This document shows positions 1 through 7,822 of a stretch of DNA of 64,000 bases, piece after piece; position 1 is the first letter of the stretch; every line of letters begins with the position of its first letter. Location of the stretch: assembly GCA_050247135.1 (NCBI GenBank), contig JBFWUT010000001.1:151558-215557 (forward strand), read 5' to 3'. The notes beneath the pieces are model-generated. The model did no database searches and was not told the DNA's origin. It saw only the letters and a program-made list of their open reading frames with translations. The stretch comes from Berkiella sp050247135. GTDB lineage: Bacteria > Pseudomonadota > Gammaproteobacteria > Berkiellales > Berkiellaceae. The translations under genes and the position numbers were made by a program.

Positions 1-160
1 CTGGTCTCGCGTGGTGTTTACAGGTCAAGGTCAACCACCTTTGCAAGAATCAGATGATCAAGCGGTGAAATCGTTTGTAGCTAAAACGCCAAGTGCACTA
101 GGCTACATTGATAAATCTGCGGTGGATGATTCGGTTAAAGTGGTTTATAGCGCGAATTAA
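1..160 (+). CDS. C-terminal end of a substrate-binding-protein-like gene (5' partial)
   Basis: The frame starting at base 2 is open from the window edge to a TAA at 158-160 and gives about 52 residues. The visible part begins WSRVVFTGQGQPP and later has a TPSALGYI segment. This pairing resembles the C-terminal part of small periplasmic phosphate-binding (PstS-like) domain proteins, which often carry a W-x-R-x-x-F-x-G motif followed by a 'PGAIGYI'-like strand. The N-terminus, signal peptide and binding residues lie outside the window, so the assignment is tentative. A rho-independent terminator follows at about 261-287. Confidence 0.45.
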   Translation, partial: WSRVVFTGQGQPPLQESDDQAVKSFVAKTPSALGYIDKSAVDDSVKVVYSAN

Positions 161-260
161 GCTCGACAGCATTCCTGCCTATGTGACAAATCCTTATTCG
201 ATTACTTACCAGAGTGGGCCATTGGTCCGCGCACATGTGTGCGTACGATGAAAAGGCAAA

Positions 261-287
261 AAAAAGCCTCCATCAGGAGGCTTTTTT
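261..287. terminator. Bidirectional rho-independent terminator
   Basis: Six-base stem GCCTCC/GGAGGC (266-271 and 276-281) with loop ATCA. The stem is extended by A5 on the left and T6 on the right, so both strands have a U-tract. It lies between the gene ending at 160 on the plus strand and the BAX-inhibitor gene ending at 301 on the minus strand and can serve both. Confidence 0.85.
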
Positions 288-300
288 AGAAGCGAGGAGG

Positions 301-981
301 TTAATCTCGATTGCCACTGAACATCGAAAGAATGTTCAACAAGGAGATAAACAGGTTATATAAAGCAACGAAGATAGACACTGTTGCCATGATATAGTTG
401 GTTTCGCCGCCATGAATAATAGCACTGGTCTCAAACAAGATGATGGCAGAGCTAAATAGCATGAAGCCTGCAGATAACGCTAATTGTAATACTGGCATGG
501 GGAAGAAGATTTGTACCAAAACAGCCAACATTAAAATGATGGCGCCGGACATAATGAAACCACCCATGTAGCTGAAATCTTTTCGGCTGGTTAAAGCGTA
601 CCCGGATAGACCGAAGAAGATAACACCTGTTCCACCTAAAGCCGTCATAATGAGCTGGTGACCGTTCACAAATGTATGCATGTAGTAGTTGAGCATTGGT
701 CCAAGCGTATAACCCATTACACCAGTTAACGCGAAGACTCCAACGATGCCCCAAACACTATTGCGAGTCGCATTGATGAAAAACAACAACCCAAAATAGA
801 GCAGCAGGGAGAATAAACCCAGAGAAGGCGCATTGGTTGCCATCGCAACACCAGCCATCGCTGCGCTAAATAGCAATGAACTACCCAGTAGAATATAAGT
901 ATTCCGTATTACTGAGTTAGTTTGTAGAATCGATTCACTGCGCGTCCGTGTAACTGCAGTTGATGGTTGTTGAAAAGCCAT
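301..981 (-). CDS. BAX inhibitor-1 / YccA family membrane protein
   Basis: 226 residues with about seven hydrophobic helices after a short polar N-terminus (about 1-25), the usual length and layout for bacterial YccA/YbhL proteins of the BI-1 (TMBIM) family. The family is inner-membrane. YccA of E. coli modulates FtsH, and other members act as pH-sensitive calcium channels; which applies here cannot be read from the sequence. The ATG at 981 is preceded by AAAGGAG at good spacing. The gene is monocistronic, reads towards the shared terminator at 261-287, and is divergent from the tRNA-Ser gene. Confidence 0.9.
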   Translation of the reverse strand: MAFQQPSTAVTRTRSESILQTNSVIRNTYILLGSSLLFSAAMAGVAMATNAPSLGLFSLLLYFGLLFFINATRNSVWGIVGVFALTGVMGYTLGPMLNYYMHTFVNGHQLIMTALGGTGVIFFGLSGYALTSRKDFSYMGGFIMSGAIILMLAVLVQIFFPMPVLQLALSAGFMLFSSAIILFETSAIIHGGETNYIMATVSIFVALYNLFISLLNILSMFSGNRD

Positions 982-1163
982 TTCACAACTCCTTTCAGCA
1001 GGTTATATAGCTACTTATGATTATACCATAGTATAGGCGAAGGTAGTAAAGTATGAGCCTACACGTTAAATACTCTCTTACTACCTATAAGATGGGGGTG
1101 GCCTGGCCACAATTCAAGGTTGATTTGCTGGGCCTACCTTGGGTAGACTGCGCTCTCACGATG

Positions 1164-1248
1164 GGAGAGGTGGCAGAGCGGTCGAATGCGGCGGTCTTGA
1201 AAACCGTTAAAGGGAAACCTTTCCAGGGTTCGAATCCCTGCCTCTCCG
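1164..1248 (+). tRNA. tRNA-Ser (anticodon UGA)
   Basis: Acceptor arms GGAGAGG (1164-1170) and CCTCTCC (1241-1247) pair perfectly. The anticodon loop CTTGAAA carries TGA at 1198-1200, followed by a long class II variable arm (AAAGGGAAACCTTT region) and the T-arm GGTTCGAATCC. The 85-base length and long variable arm fit tRNA-Ser. CCA is not encoded (GAT follows). Confidence 0.96.
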
Positions 1249-1276
1249 ATTTCTCTGCACAGCTTCGCTTTATGCT

Positions 1277-1345
1277 GTGTTGTCTGCGGGTTCTCACAAT
1301 CCTCGTGTATGAAGTATACACTCCGGTTGTTCGACCCTTGACGCC
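1277..1345 (-). repeat. Structured intergenic repeat, copy A
   Basis: Read on the minus strand it has the same skeleton as the copies at 5200-5270 and 5322-5392: GGCGYC start, CGARCAA, a central palindrome, GAGGATTG-like and GNGAGA segments, and a CAAC end. The central stem here is GTGTAT/ATACAC and the outer stem is GGGT/ACCC. Both stems differ in sequence from the other copies but keep pairing. Confidence 0.65.
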
Positions 1346-1406
1346 TTGCCTAAAGCGAAGCTGTATTGAGAAATGATTCTTCGAGTAATATGACTAAGGC
1401 GCCCTT

Positions 1407-1434
1407 GCCCGGCGTAGCTTTAGCGAAGCCCGGG
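1407..1434. other. GC-rich inverted repeat
   Basis: GCCCGGC (1407-1413) faces GCCCGGG (1428-1434) across GTAGCTTTAGCGAA. Pairing is imperfect (one bulge) but the run is strikingly GC-rich for its surroundings. It could be a REP-like element; no T-run follows, so it is not a standard terminator. Confidence 0.35.
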
Positions 1435-1702
1435 TAGCCTAAAAACAAAATGCTTTGAAGAGTCCATTTCAGCTATAAATGCTGCTGTGAAACACTTAAG
1501 AAGAGCATTGTTGCCTTCGGATTCTCTCATCCAAGTTCTGTTACTTGGTTGCACCCTGAAGGAATGATGTTTTATAAATTCTCAATTATAGAATATGAGA
1601 ATTGTAGTTATAAAACTGAAATTCAATGTGGTTAGCTTTTGGCCTTCACTAGCAAAGTCCAAGTGCCTAGGTTATTCTGGGTGAAAAGCTGACACCAGCT
1701 CC

Positions 1703-2368
1703 ATGGGGATAGCAAATTTGATCACCGTACTTATCGTTGATGACCATGAATTAGTTCGTGCAGGCATACGTAGCCTCCTGTCTACCGTTAATGGCCTGAA
1801 AGTGATTGGGGAAGCTGCCACCGGCGAAGAAGCGGTGAAATTAGCGCGTGAGAAGCATCCGCACGTGGTATTAATGGATGTGAGAATGCCAGGCATTGGC
1901 GGTCTCGAAGCAACCCGTAAATTGCTAAGAACAGATCCTGACTTAAAAATTATTGCGCTTACCGTTTGTGGCGAAGAACCATTTCCTTCTAAGTTGTTAC
2001 AAGCGGGTGCGGCAGGTTACTTAACCAAAGGTTCAGGGCTTGATGAAATGGTACAAGCCATTCATTCTGTGCATCACGGTAAACGTTACATCAGTCCAGA
2101 AGTGGCGCAACAGTTGGCACTGAAACATCTCTCTGACGAAAAAGCTTCTCCTTTTGAAACACTCTCCGAACGTGAATTACAAGTGATGTTGATGATAACT
2201 AGTGGCCAGAAAGTACAAGAAATTTCTGACAAGCTTTGCTTGAGTCCTAAAACGGTGAATAGTTATCGTTATCGGCTTTTCGAAAAACTAGGCGTCAATA
2301 GTGATGTTGAGTTAACACATTTAGCTATTCGCCATGGTATTTTAGACACCGAAACCTCTGCTACGTAA
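1703..2368 (+). CDS. uvrY: Two-component response regulator, UvrY/GacA/LetA family
   Basis: 221 residues. An N-terminal receiver domain (about 7-122) has the acidic pair in IVDDHE, phospho-acceptor Asp59 in VVLMDVRMPG and the conserved Lys near 109 (YLTKG). A LuxR-type helix-turn-helix follows (about 150-210; LSERELQV, SPKTVNSYRYRLFEKLGV). GacA/LetA regulators drive small RNAs that titrate CsrA and, in Legionella, switch the cell to its transmissive phase. The gene is immediately upstream of uvrC (6-base gap), the ancient gammaproteobacterial order. The cognate BarA/LetS kinase is not in the window. Confidence 0.95.
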   Translation: MGIANLITVLIVDDHELVRAGIRSLLSTVNGLKVIGEAATGEEAVKLAREKHPHVVLMDVRMPGIGGLEATRKLLRTDPDLKIIALTVCGEEPFPSKLLQAGAAGYLTKGSGLDEMVQAIHSVHHGKRYISPEVAQQLALKHLSDEKASPFETLSERELQVMLMITSGQKVQEISDKLCLSPKTVNSYRYRLFEKLGVNSDVELTHLAIRHGILDTETSAT

Positions 2369-2374
2369 TTTCTC

Positions 2375-4195
2375 ATGTTCAATCCACAAGAATTCGTTAA
2401 AACGCTGGGTTCTCAACCCGGCGTTTATTGTATGCGCGATGCGGCAAATAAGCCTCTTTATGTCGGCAAAGCGAAGAATCTTAAAAATCGTGTTAGCAGT
2501 TATTTTAAAGAGCATGACGACCCGCGTATTCATCAGATGGTGCAGCAAATTGCTAGCATTGACATCACAATTACCAATAGCGAAAAAGAAGCGTTACTCC
2601 TTGAGAACTCCCTGATCAAGGGACTTAAACCTCGCTACAATGTGATTTTTCGCGATGATAAAAGTTACCCCTATTTGTTTTTGTCAGATCATCATTTTCC
2701 CCGTTTGGTTTTCTTTAGAGGTAAGCACAAGGAAGCAGGCCATTATTTTGGGCCTTACCCAAGTAGTATTGCGGTCAAAGAAACACTGACTGTATTACAA
2801 AAACTTTTTAAAATACGACAATGTGATGATCTGTTTTTTAATAACCGCTCAAGACCTTGCTTACAGTATCAAATTGGTCGTTGTAGTGCGCCATGTGTGA
2901 ACTATATCGGCAAAGAGCCTTACCAAATGCAAGTTCGCAATGTCGAACTATTCTTGCGAGGCAAAGAAAATTCTATCATCGCTGATCTGGTCAAAAAGAT
3001 GGAAAACGCATCACAAGATCATGATTTTGAAGCCGCTGCGGAATATCGCGATCAGATTACTCGCTTGCGTGTTATCCACGACCAACAAGTTATTTTCCAA
3101 CAAGAAGGCAATGCCGATGTCATTGCAGTAGGTGAAGTTAAAGGGCATTTTTGTATACAACTACTTTATATTCGTCAAGGACGTATTTTAGATACTCAAA
3201 CCTATTTCCCTAAACAAATTGGGGAAGGGACAAGAGCGGGCGTATTAAGGGGCTTCTTAACACAGTTCTATTTAGATCAAGAGGATAAGTTAGATTATCC
3301 CGGTGAGATCCTATTGAATGAAGCGATAGAAGATCAAGAGGTCATCAGTGAAGCATTGTCCGCTGTGGCTAGTCATCGTATTAAAGTGTATCAACCCCAA
3401 AAAGGGGAAAAAGTAAAATGGCTGACGTTAGCTACCCAGAACGCTGAGCAGGCGTTGGGTCGCAAGCTCAGCCAAGCCAGCCTAACTACTCAACGTTGGT
3501 TAGAGCTAAAGAAAGCGTTGGGGCTAAGCCAAGCCTTAAACCGTATTGAGTGTTTTGATATTAGTCATACTCAAGGGGAGGCTACCATGGCCTCTTGTGT
3601 TGTTTTCGACGCTAATGGCCCCATGAAAGCAGAATATCGACGCTATAACATCGAAGTTGCGCCTAATGATGATTATGCCGCGATGGAACAAGTGGTGACT
3701 AAACGGTATTTAAAGCGCAAGAGTGAAGAGCTACCCTTACCCGAACTCATTATGGTTGATGGTGGAAAGGGGCAGGTAAGCCGTGCTAAGAAAGCGCTGC
3801 TTGAGTGTCAAATCCTCGATGTGGTTTTGATGGGTATTGCCAAGGGTGAGGGAAGAAAGCCCGGTCTTGAGACGTTGTATGTGACTCGTGTTCAAAGTGA
3901 CGAAGACTTCATCATTGACTTGCCACCCACATCAGGGGCATTACATTTATTGCAACAAATCCGGGATGAAGCCCATCGCTTTGCGATTTCAGGGCATCGA
4001 CAAAAGCGCGCTAAAGCTCGTAAGCAATCACCGTTAGAGGCTATTCCTGGCATTGGGGAGAAGCGCCGCCAAGCGCTTATTAATCATTTTGGTGGTTATC
4101 AGGCATTATCAGGTGCCAGCATAGAGGCAATTGCTAAAGTTCCTGGTATTAGTTTGCAATTAGCTGCTAAGATTTATGAAGCGTTGCATGGTTAG
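2375..4195 (+). CDS. uvrC: UvrABC excinuclease subunit C
   Basis: 606 residues, normal UvrC length. A GIY-YIG nuclease domain (about 14-92; PGVYCMRD, YVGKAKNL) makes the 3' incision. A UVR motif (about 198-233) contacts UvrB. The RNase-H-like domain making the 5' incision carries ECFDISHTQG and IMVDGGKGQ, with catalytic acidic residues retained. Two C-terminal helix-hairpin-helix motifs (about 550-606; IPGIGEKRRQAL, VPGISLQLA) bind DNA. The start ATG lies 6 bases after the uvrY stop with little Shine-Dalgarno signal, suggesting translational coupling. Confidence 0.97.
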   Translation: MFNPQEFVKTLGSQPGVYCMRDAANKPLYVGKAKNLKNRVSSYFKEHDDPRIHQMVQQIASIDITITNSEKEALLLENSLIKGLKPRYNVIFRDDKSYPYLFLSDHHFPRLVFFRGKHKEAGHYFGPYPSSIAVKETLTVLQKLFKIRQCDDLFFNNRSRPCLQYQIGRCSAPCVNYIGKEPYQMQVRNVELFLRGKENSIIADLVKKMENASQDHDFEAAAEYRDQITRLRVIHDQQVIFQQEGNADVIAVGEVKGHFCIQLLYIRQGRILDTQTYFPKQIGEGTRAGVLRGFLTQFYLDQEDKLDYPGEILLNEAIEDQEVISEALSAVASHRIKVYQPQKGEKVKWLTLATQNAEQALGRKLSQASLTTQRWLELKKALGLSQALNRIECFDISHTQGEATMASCVVFDANGPMKAEYRRYNIEVAPNDDYAAMEQVVTKRYLKRKSEELPLPELIMVDGGKGQVSRAKKALLECQILDVVLMGIAKGEGRKPGLETLYVTRVQSDEDFIIDLPPTSGALHLLQQIRDEAHRFAISGHRQKRAKARKQSPLEAIPGIGEKRRQALINHFGGYQALSGASIEAIAKVPGISLQLAAKIYEALHG

Positions 4196-4270
4196 TCATT
4201 AATCCCTTGCTCGCGTGAATAAGGCCATGCTAGCCTTCCTACTAGCATTCAGAAGAGAAAGTGGTAAATC

Positions 4271-4834
4271 ATGCAAGGCGTAATGAGTATTCCCAATTTA
4301 CTCACAGCAGCAAGGATAGTGTTGATCCCTTGTTTTGTTGTTGCCTTCTATTTACCCACCAAAAATGCAGGCGTGATCACTGCGGCGATCTTTTGCTTGG
4401 CTGGGATCACTGATTGGTTGGATGGTTATCTTGCCAGGAAATTGAATCAGACCTCCCGCTTTGGCGCATTTTTAGATCCTGTTGCCGATAAATTAATTGT
4501 GGCAGTGGCGTTAGTATTGCTGGTAGGGGAGTATGGGTCAGTTTGGATTACAATCCCTGCCGCGGTCATTGTGAGCCGAGAAATCACTATTTCTGCTTTA
4601 AGAGAGTGGATGGCAGAAATAGGCCAGCGCACCACCGTATCAGTTAGCTATATTGGTAAACTTAAAACGTTAATCCAAATTATTGCGATTATTATTTTAC
4701 TGTCTCAGCCATCTGATTGGGATAAGACCCTGGTTATTATTGGTGTGATTTTCATGTACTTAGCAGCGTTTTTAACACTTTGGTCGATGGTGGCTTACCT
4801 GAAGACAGCATGGAAGGTTTTGACGGAAAACTAA
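4271..4834 (+). CDS. pgsA: CDP-diacylglycerol-glycerol-3-phosphate 3-phosphatidyltransferase
   Basis: 187 residues with several membrane helices. The CDP-alcohol phosphotransferase signature D-G-x2-A-R-x8-G-x3-D-x3-D is intact (starting TDWLDGYLAR and ending FLDPVADK, about residues 52-77). It makes phosphatidylglycerophosphate, the committed step to phosphatidylglycerol and cardiolipin. Two in-frame starts are possible: ATG 4271 and ATG 4283. The latter gives MSIPNLLTAAR, typical of the family, and has AAGG just upstream. Third gene of the conserved uvrY-uvrC-pgsA series and followed by the tRNA cluster. Confidence 0.95.
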   Translation: MQGVMSIPNLLTAARIVLIPCFVVAFYLPTKNAGVITAAIFCLAGITDWLDGYLARKLNQTSRFGAFLDPVADKLIVAVALVLLVGEYGSVWITIPAAVIVSREITISALREWMAEIGQRTTVSVSYIGKLKTLIQIIAIIILLSQPSDWDKTLVIIGVIFMYLAAFLTLWSMVAYLKTAWKVLTEN

Positions 4835-4906
4835 GTCGCTGTTTTTGCTGAACTTTGGACTTGACACAACCAGTGAAATCTTTAACAATGCACAGCGCGT
4901 TAGAAC

Positions 4907-4982
<76 letters not shown>

Positions 4983-5081
4983 GAATTTTCTCGAATAAGA
5001 AAGACTAAAGCTAGCTTGCTTTAAAGCGAATTAGCTGATGGAACTTGAACCAGTTTGTTTTTGGGCGGTCAAGTTTAGAGC

Positions 5082-5155
5082 GGCTGGGTGGCAGAATGGC
5101 TATGCAGCGGCCTGCAAAGCCGCGAATGCCGGTTCGATTCCGGCCTCAGCCTCCA
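5082..5155 (+). tRNA. cysT: tRNA-Cys (anticodon GCA)
   Basis: Acceptor GGCTGGG (5082-5088) pairs with CTCAGCC (5145-5151), with one G-U pair. The anticodon stem GCGGC/GCCGC encloses CTGCAAA with GCA at 5114-5116. CCA is encoded (5153-5155). Positional equivalent of cysT. Confidence 0.97.
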
Positions 5156-5199
5156 AATCATTCATTAAGAATATTAGTAGAAGCTCATGTTTTAGACGA

Positions 5200-5270
5200 G
5201 GCGCCGATGGCCGAGCAACCCGGAATTGACTTTAGTCAATGAGGATTGCGAGAGCCTGAGGGCAACAACG
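5200..5270 (+). repeat. Structured intergenic repeat, copy B
   Basis: A 71-base unit between tRNA-Cys and tRNA-Leu beginning GGCGCCGA and ending GGCAACAACG. The central perfect hairpin is ATTGAC-TTTA-GTCAAT; an outer short helix GGC/GCC encloses it. The single-stranded landmarks CGAGCAA and GCGAGA are shared with copies A and C. Confidence 0.75.
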
Positions 5271-5321
5271 TATAAAACAACAATTGCAAAAAATGAGTCG
5301 AACTAATTTTCTTTTAGGCTA

Positions 5322-5392
5322 GGCGCCGAGTTCTCGAGCAAAGGAGTGTACTTTAGTACATGACTGCCGCGAGATGAACGAAGGCAACAACG
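5322..5392 (+). repeat. Structured intergenic repeat, copy C
   Basis: A 71-base unit with the same ends as copy B (GGCGCCGA and GGCAACAACG) and the same length. The central hairpin is TGTAC-TTTA-GTACA and the outer helix GTTC/GAAC. Stem sequences differ from copies A and B, whereas loops and flanks are conserved. Confidence 0.75.
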
Positions 5393-5419
5393 CTTAAAAG
5401 GAAATTAGGAAGAATATTT

Positions 5420-5508
5420 GCCCGGGTGGCGAAATAGGTAGACGCAAGGGACTTAAAATCCCTCGGAGGTTAAACTCCGTGCCGGTTCGATTCCGGCCCC
5501 GGGCACCA
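5420..5508 (+). tRNA. leuZ: tRNA-Leu (anticodon UAA)
   Basis: Acceptor GCCCGGG (5420-5426) pairs with CCCGGGC (5498-5504). The anticodon loop CTTAAAA has TAA at 5454-5456. The class II variable arm is CGGAGGTTAAACTCCG, the T-arm GGTTCGATTCC, and CCA is encoded (5506-5508). It is the leuZ equivalent of the glyW-cysT-leuZ cluster. Its 3' 61 bases are duplicated at 12228-12288. Confidence 0.97.
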
Positions 5509-5509
5509 T
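5449..5509 (+). repeat. Left attachment-like repeat inside tRNA-Leu
   Basis: The 3' part of the tRNA-Leu gene from the anticodon stem through the encoded CCA plus one T. It matches 12228-12288 in the same orientation with a single mismatch. Confidence 0.75.
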
Positions 5510-5640
5510 TAGATTTTGTATACGCCTTCAGCGAATCTACAAAAACTATGCCGCGCCGTACCTTGCAGGCGGGCAAATATCTCCCAGACCACGTATCACT
5601 TTAAGAAACCATCTTAATGAAATATCTATAACCAAAACAA

Positions 5641-5954
5641 ATGACTCGCAAAGTTGCTATCAAAATTTTTTCTGCGGGTTCGAATAGTTAAATCTGTGAT
5701 GCACTTTTAGCCGTCGCATTTTATGATAATGATTGGAGGTGGTCACAAGCGCAATGCCCGCATTTCTTAAACCATGATACTTCCAATGTCAGGGCGATAG
5801 CGTCGACCTGCCTAGGTCACATAGCATGGATCCATAAAAATCTCGATCGAGAACTCGTCGTAGACACGTTAAAAAATCATCTAAAAGATCAAATCATTTC
5901 AGGACTGTAGAAAACGCTTTATATGATATTAATGCATTTCTAAAGGATGATAAG
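5641..5954 (+). pseudogene. Broken HEAT-repeat-like gene
   Basis: From ATG 5641 one frame gives MTRKVAIKIFSAG, then a TAA at 5689-5691, then about 70 coherent residues (ICDALLAVAFYDND, WRWSQAQCPHFLNHD, RAIASTCLGHIAWIH) to a TAG at 5908. The continuation (VENALYDINAFLK) is in another frame from about 5907. The pattern of D-W-R-W, F-L-x-H-x-x-x-N-V-R and T-C-L-G-H resembles a small HEAT-like protein family found scattered in bacteria, often as orphan or immunity-like genes. One stop and one frameshift make it a pseudogene. The family identity comes from pattern memory, not a search. Confidence 0.6.
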
Positions 5955-6013
5955 GGTGGCCATTTTCACGTGTTCTGCTTCTTCTTCATCGCGGCAGCGA
6001 TGACATTTGCTAG

Positions 6014-6065
6014 CCCCCCATTAAGGCGCTTTTCCTGCGGAGCAGGAGAGCGCCGGTATGGGGGG
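6014..6065. other. Nested three-tier inverted repeat
   Basis: CCCCCCAT (6014-6021) pairs with ATGGGGGG (6058-6065), GGCGCT (6025-6030) with AGCGCC (6049-6054), and TCCTGC (6033-6038) with GCAGGA (6042-6047), loop GGA. All three stems are perfect, joined by small internal loops, giving one long hairpin of about 52 bases. No T-run follows, so it is not an ordinary terminator; a small mobile or structured RNA element is possible. Confidence 0.7.
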
Positions 6066-6201
6066 AAATGATGCCCACCCCACATCTCCCGCCCCGGTAG
6101 TGGGCGGAACAGTTAAGAGCACAAAACCTTAAAATTACGTCGAATAGCTAGATTAAATGTTCTAAAATTTCTGAATTAATCAGTATTTTATATTGTTTTT
6201 C

Positions 6202-6229
6202 TTGTCTTTATTAACAAAAACATTATAAT
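6202..6229 (+). promoter_or_regulatory. Candidate sigma70 promoter of the ankyrin/peptide unit
   Basis: TTGTCT (6202-6207), a 16-base spacer and a perfect TATAAT (6224-6229), within an AT-rich region upstream of the gene at 6356. The -35 box matches the consensus at four of six positions. Confidence 0.4.
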
Positions 6230-6355
6230 CGCTGACCTATTCAGGTCTTTTGTCTGACGCGCCGCCTCGTAACTAATGTGAAAACACTCGTTCTTGTAAA
6301 AAATATTTACTTTGAAAATAACGCAAGAAAATAGCTAGCTTAGGAGAGAAGTAAA

Positions 6356-7516
6356 ATGTCACAGAATGCGCAGAAATCAAAAGTAAACCACGTAGTTACA
6401 CAGAATCGGGCCTCAAAAAATCAATCAAATCCGGTCAAATCTAGCCAAAATAATAAAGCCAATGTGCATGTTGACATCAACGAAAATAACAACCAAGTGA
6501 TTGTTGATGTAACACCACAAAAAACAACTGTTACTAAACGAATTAATATTTTTGAAGCAGTCAAGCAAAAAAACTATGATGACATCTGTGCCTACGTAAA
6601 TGCTAAAGGTGATGTTAATGTTAAAAATGCTGAAGGTTATACACCTTTAATGCAAGCAATCCAAAATGGTTGGAATGCTACAGAAGTAAAAAAAATGTTA
6701 GATCATATGCCAGGGGTTGATTTAAAATTATATGCATTTAAATCAACGCATTCAGATTGGCAGTACGGTAAACCAATTGACATGGCAGTGAAGCATAATG
6801 ATATTGAATTGGTCAAAGTATTGACAGATTATGCAAGCACAATTACTCCCAATATAGAAACAGATGACTTTTACACTCTTGTGAATTTTAAATATGAAAT
6901 TTATAAAGTTTTGTTATCGCATCTTGATGCAAAAGCTTTTACGATTGATTGGGCGAACTACGCAGTATCACATATTTTAGCATGTAAAGAAACTGACGCT
7001 GCACAGCTAATAGACTCAATTTTGTCTAAAACAGACACTTATCCTGAAAGACTTCAAGTTCAACTTCTAAAAAATGCTCAGAAACATCATAGGAACGAAG
7101 AAGCTCTTGATTTAATAATTCGTAAAAAATATGTGGGAAATGATGCTATTTCCCATGTGTTGTTAGAACACATGGAGAATGATAATGAACCAATGTTTAG
7201 AGAAATTATATGTAAAATTGAAAACAAGCAACAAGTTGTTGATAATTTAGATAAATGGATTTTTCAAAAATCGACTGACTTGGGCCCATATAAAAAATAT
7301 GCTGATTTACTTGGCATAAAGTATCAAGATGATGCTGGAACGATCTTTATATCAGAAGTTATAGATATTCCAGGTAATAAAGATCTTAATTTTGATAATA
7401 AAAATTCAATAAATTCTGACATCCATACTTGTCAAGGAGGACAGTGTTTTCATATTTCAGTTAGTGCAGCTGAGCAACCAAGTCTGGCTAACGTAATAGA
7501 TGATATTGTTGTGTAA
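6356..7516 (+). CDS. Ankyrin-repeat protein, paralogue 1
   Basis: 386 residues. A polar Asn/Gln-rich N-terminus (1-40) leads into two beta-like strands, VHVDI and VIVDV (about 40-60). Ankyrin-type repeats follow (about 65-160; NIFEAVKQKN, GYTPLMQAIQNGW, IDMAVKHNDIELVKVL), then a helical region. It ends in a short Cys pair segment (CQGGQCFHI) and an acidic-hydrophobic tail. It is clearly paralogous over its whole length to the gene at 7823-8962 on the other strand, including the tail. GGAGAG precedes the ATG. Ankyrin repeats bind proteins; in intracellular bacteria they are often secreted effectors, but here the pairing with a leader peptide gene suggests another role. No signal peptide or membrane segment. 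Confidence 0.75.
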   Translation: MSQNAQKSKVNHVVTQNRASKNQSNPVKSSQNNKANVHVDINENNNQVIVDVTPQKTTVTKRINIFEAVKQKNYDDICAYVNAKGDVNVKNAEGYTPLMQAIQNGWNATEVKKMLDHMPGVDLKLYAFKSTHSDWQYGKPIDMAVKHNDIELVKVLTDYASTITPNIETDDFYTLVNFKYEIYKVLLSHLDAKAFTIDWANYAVSHILACKETDAAQLIDSILSKTDTYPERLQVQLLKNAQKHHRNEEALDLIIRKKYVGNDAISHVLLEHMENDNEPMFREIICKIENKQQVVDNLDKWIFQKSTDLGPYKKYADLLGIKYQDDAGTIFISEVIDIPGNKDLNFDNKNSINSDIHTCQGGQCFHISVSAAEQPSLANVIDDIVV

Positions 7517-7569
7517 ATATTTTAAATCCATATTTTCTAGGTCTTTCTAAAATCCATAAGGGGAAAACA

Positions 7570-7752
7570 ATGAGACAATTATTAAACGCAGAAATTAAAA
7601 ATGTAGCTGGCGGTAGCCAAAGTTCTGTTCATGTGGATGTAACTGCCCAAAATGTACAATATTTACATGTGGGCGTTGATGTTTATAATCAGCAACAACA
7701 AGTTCCTGCTATTCATACCCATAATAACATCTACATTGCGAATAATAGATAA
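7570..7752 (+). CDS. Small peptide with double-glycine-type leader
   Basis: 60 residues, 53 bases downstream of ankyrin paralogue 1, with AAGGGG before the ATG. The N-terminus MRQLLNAEIKNVAGG matches the class II bacteriocin/microcin leader pattern M-R-x-L-x3-E-I-x2-V-x-G-G, which C39-peptidase ABC exporters cleave after GG. The predicted mature part (45 residues) has alternating hydrophobic residues (SVHVDVTAQ, YLHVGVDVY), a QQQQ run and Asn/His-rich end, and no cysteine. The HVDV strand is also present near the ends of both flanking ankyrin proteins. No C39 exporter is in the window. The function, whether antibacterial peptide or signal, is unknown. Confidence 0.6.
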   Translation: MRQLLNAEIKNVAGGSQSSVHVDVTAQNVQYLHVGVDVYNQQQQVPAIHTHNNIYIANNR

Positions 7753-7768
7753 TAAGAGTGATGATCCG

Positions 7769-7805
7769 AATCCTAGGGCTATGGTTTGCTCCAGCCCCTA
7801 GGATT
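7769..7805. terminator. Hairpin between convergent genes
   Basis: AATCCTAGGGCT (7769-7780) pairs with AGCCCCTAGGATT (7793-7805) with one bulged C; 12-bp stem, 12-base loop. It lies between the peptide gene (stop 7752) and the convergent ankyrin paralogue (stop 7823). There is no T-run, so function as a terminator is inferred from position and stem strength. Confidence 0.6.
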
Positions 7806-7822
7806 GCCTATTGAAATAGTCA

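Larger units (their letters stand above)
1249..1702. other. Non-coding stretch between tRNA-Ser and uvrY
   Basis: No convincing ORF. It contains one inverted-orientation copy of a structured repeat (1277-1345), itself flanked by a 14-bp perfect inverted repeat (1259-1272 ACAGCTTCGCTTTA and 1351-1364 TAAAGCGAAGCTGT), then a GC-rich hairpin at 1407-1434. The remaining 270 bases before uvrY have no recognised element but presumably include the uvrY promoter. Confidence 0.6.
5955..6355. other. Non-coding stretch before the first ankyrin gene
   Basis: No credible ORF. Contains the nested GC-rich hairpin 6014-6065, a further GC-rich tract to about 6110, then AT-rich DNA with a sigma70-like promoter at 6202-6229 about 125 bases before the ankyrin start codon. 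Confidence 0.5.

Noticed and set aside
1053..1376. 107-codon ORF overlapping tRNA-Ser
   Set aside because: It runs straight through the tRNA gene and the structured repeat; composition is not protein-like.
5038..5242. Two overlapping ORFs of about 64 codons across tRNA-Cys
   Set aside because: They translate the tRNA and the adjacent repeat; no ribosome site or coherent protein.
5394..5576. 60-codon minus-strand ORF across tRNA-Leu
   Set aside because: Antisense of the tRNA gene.
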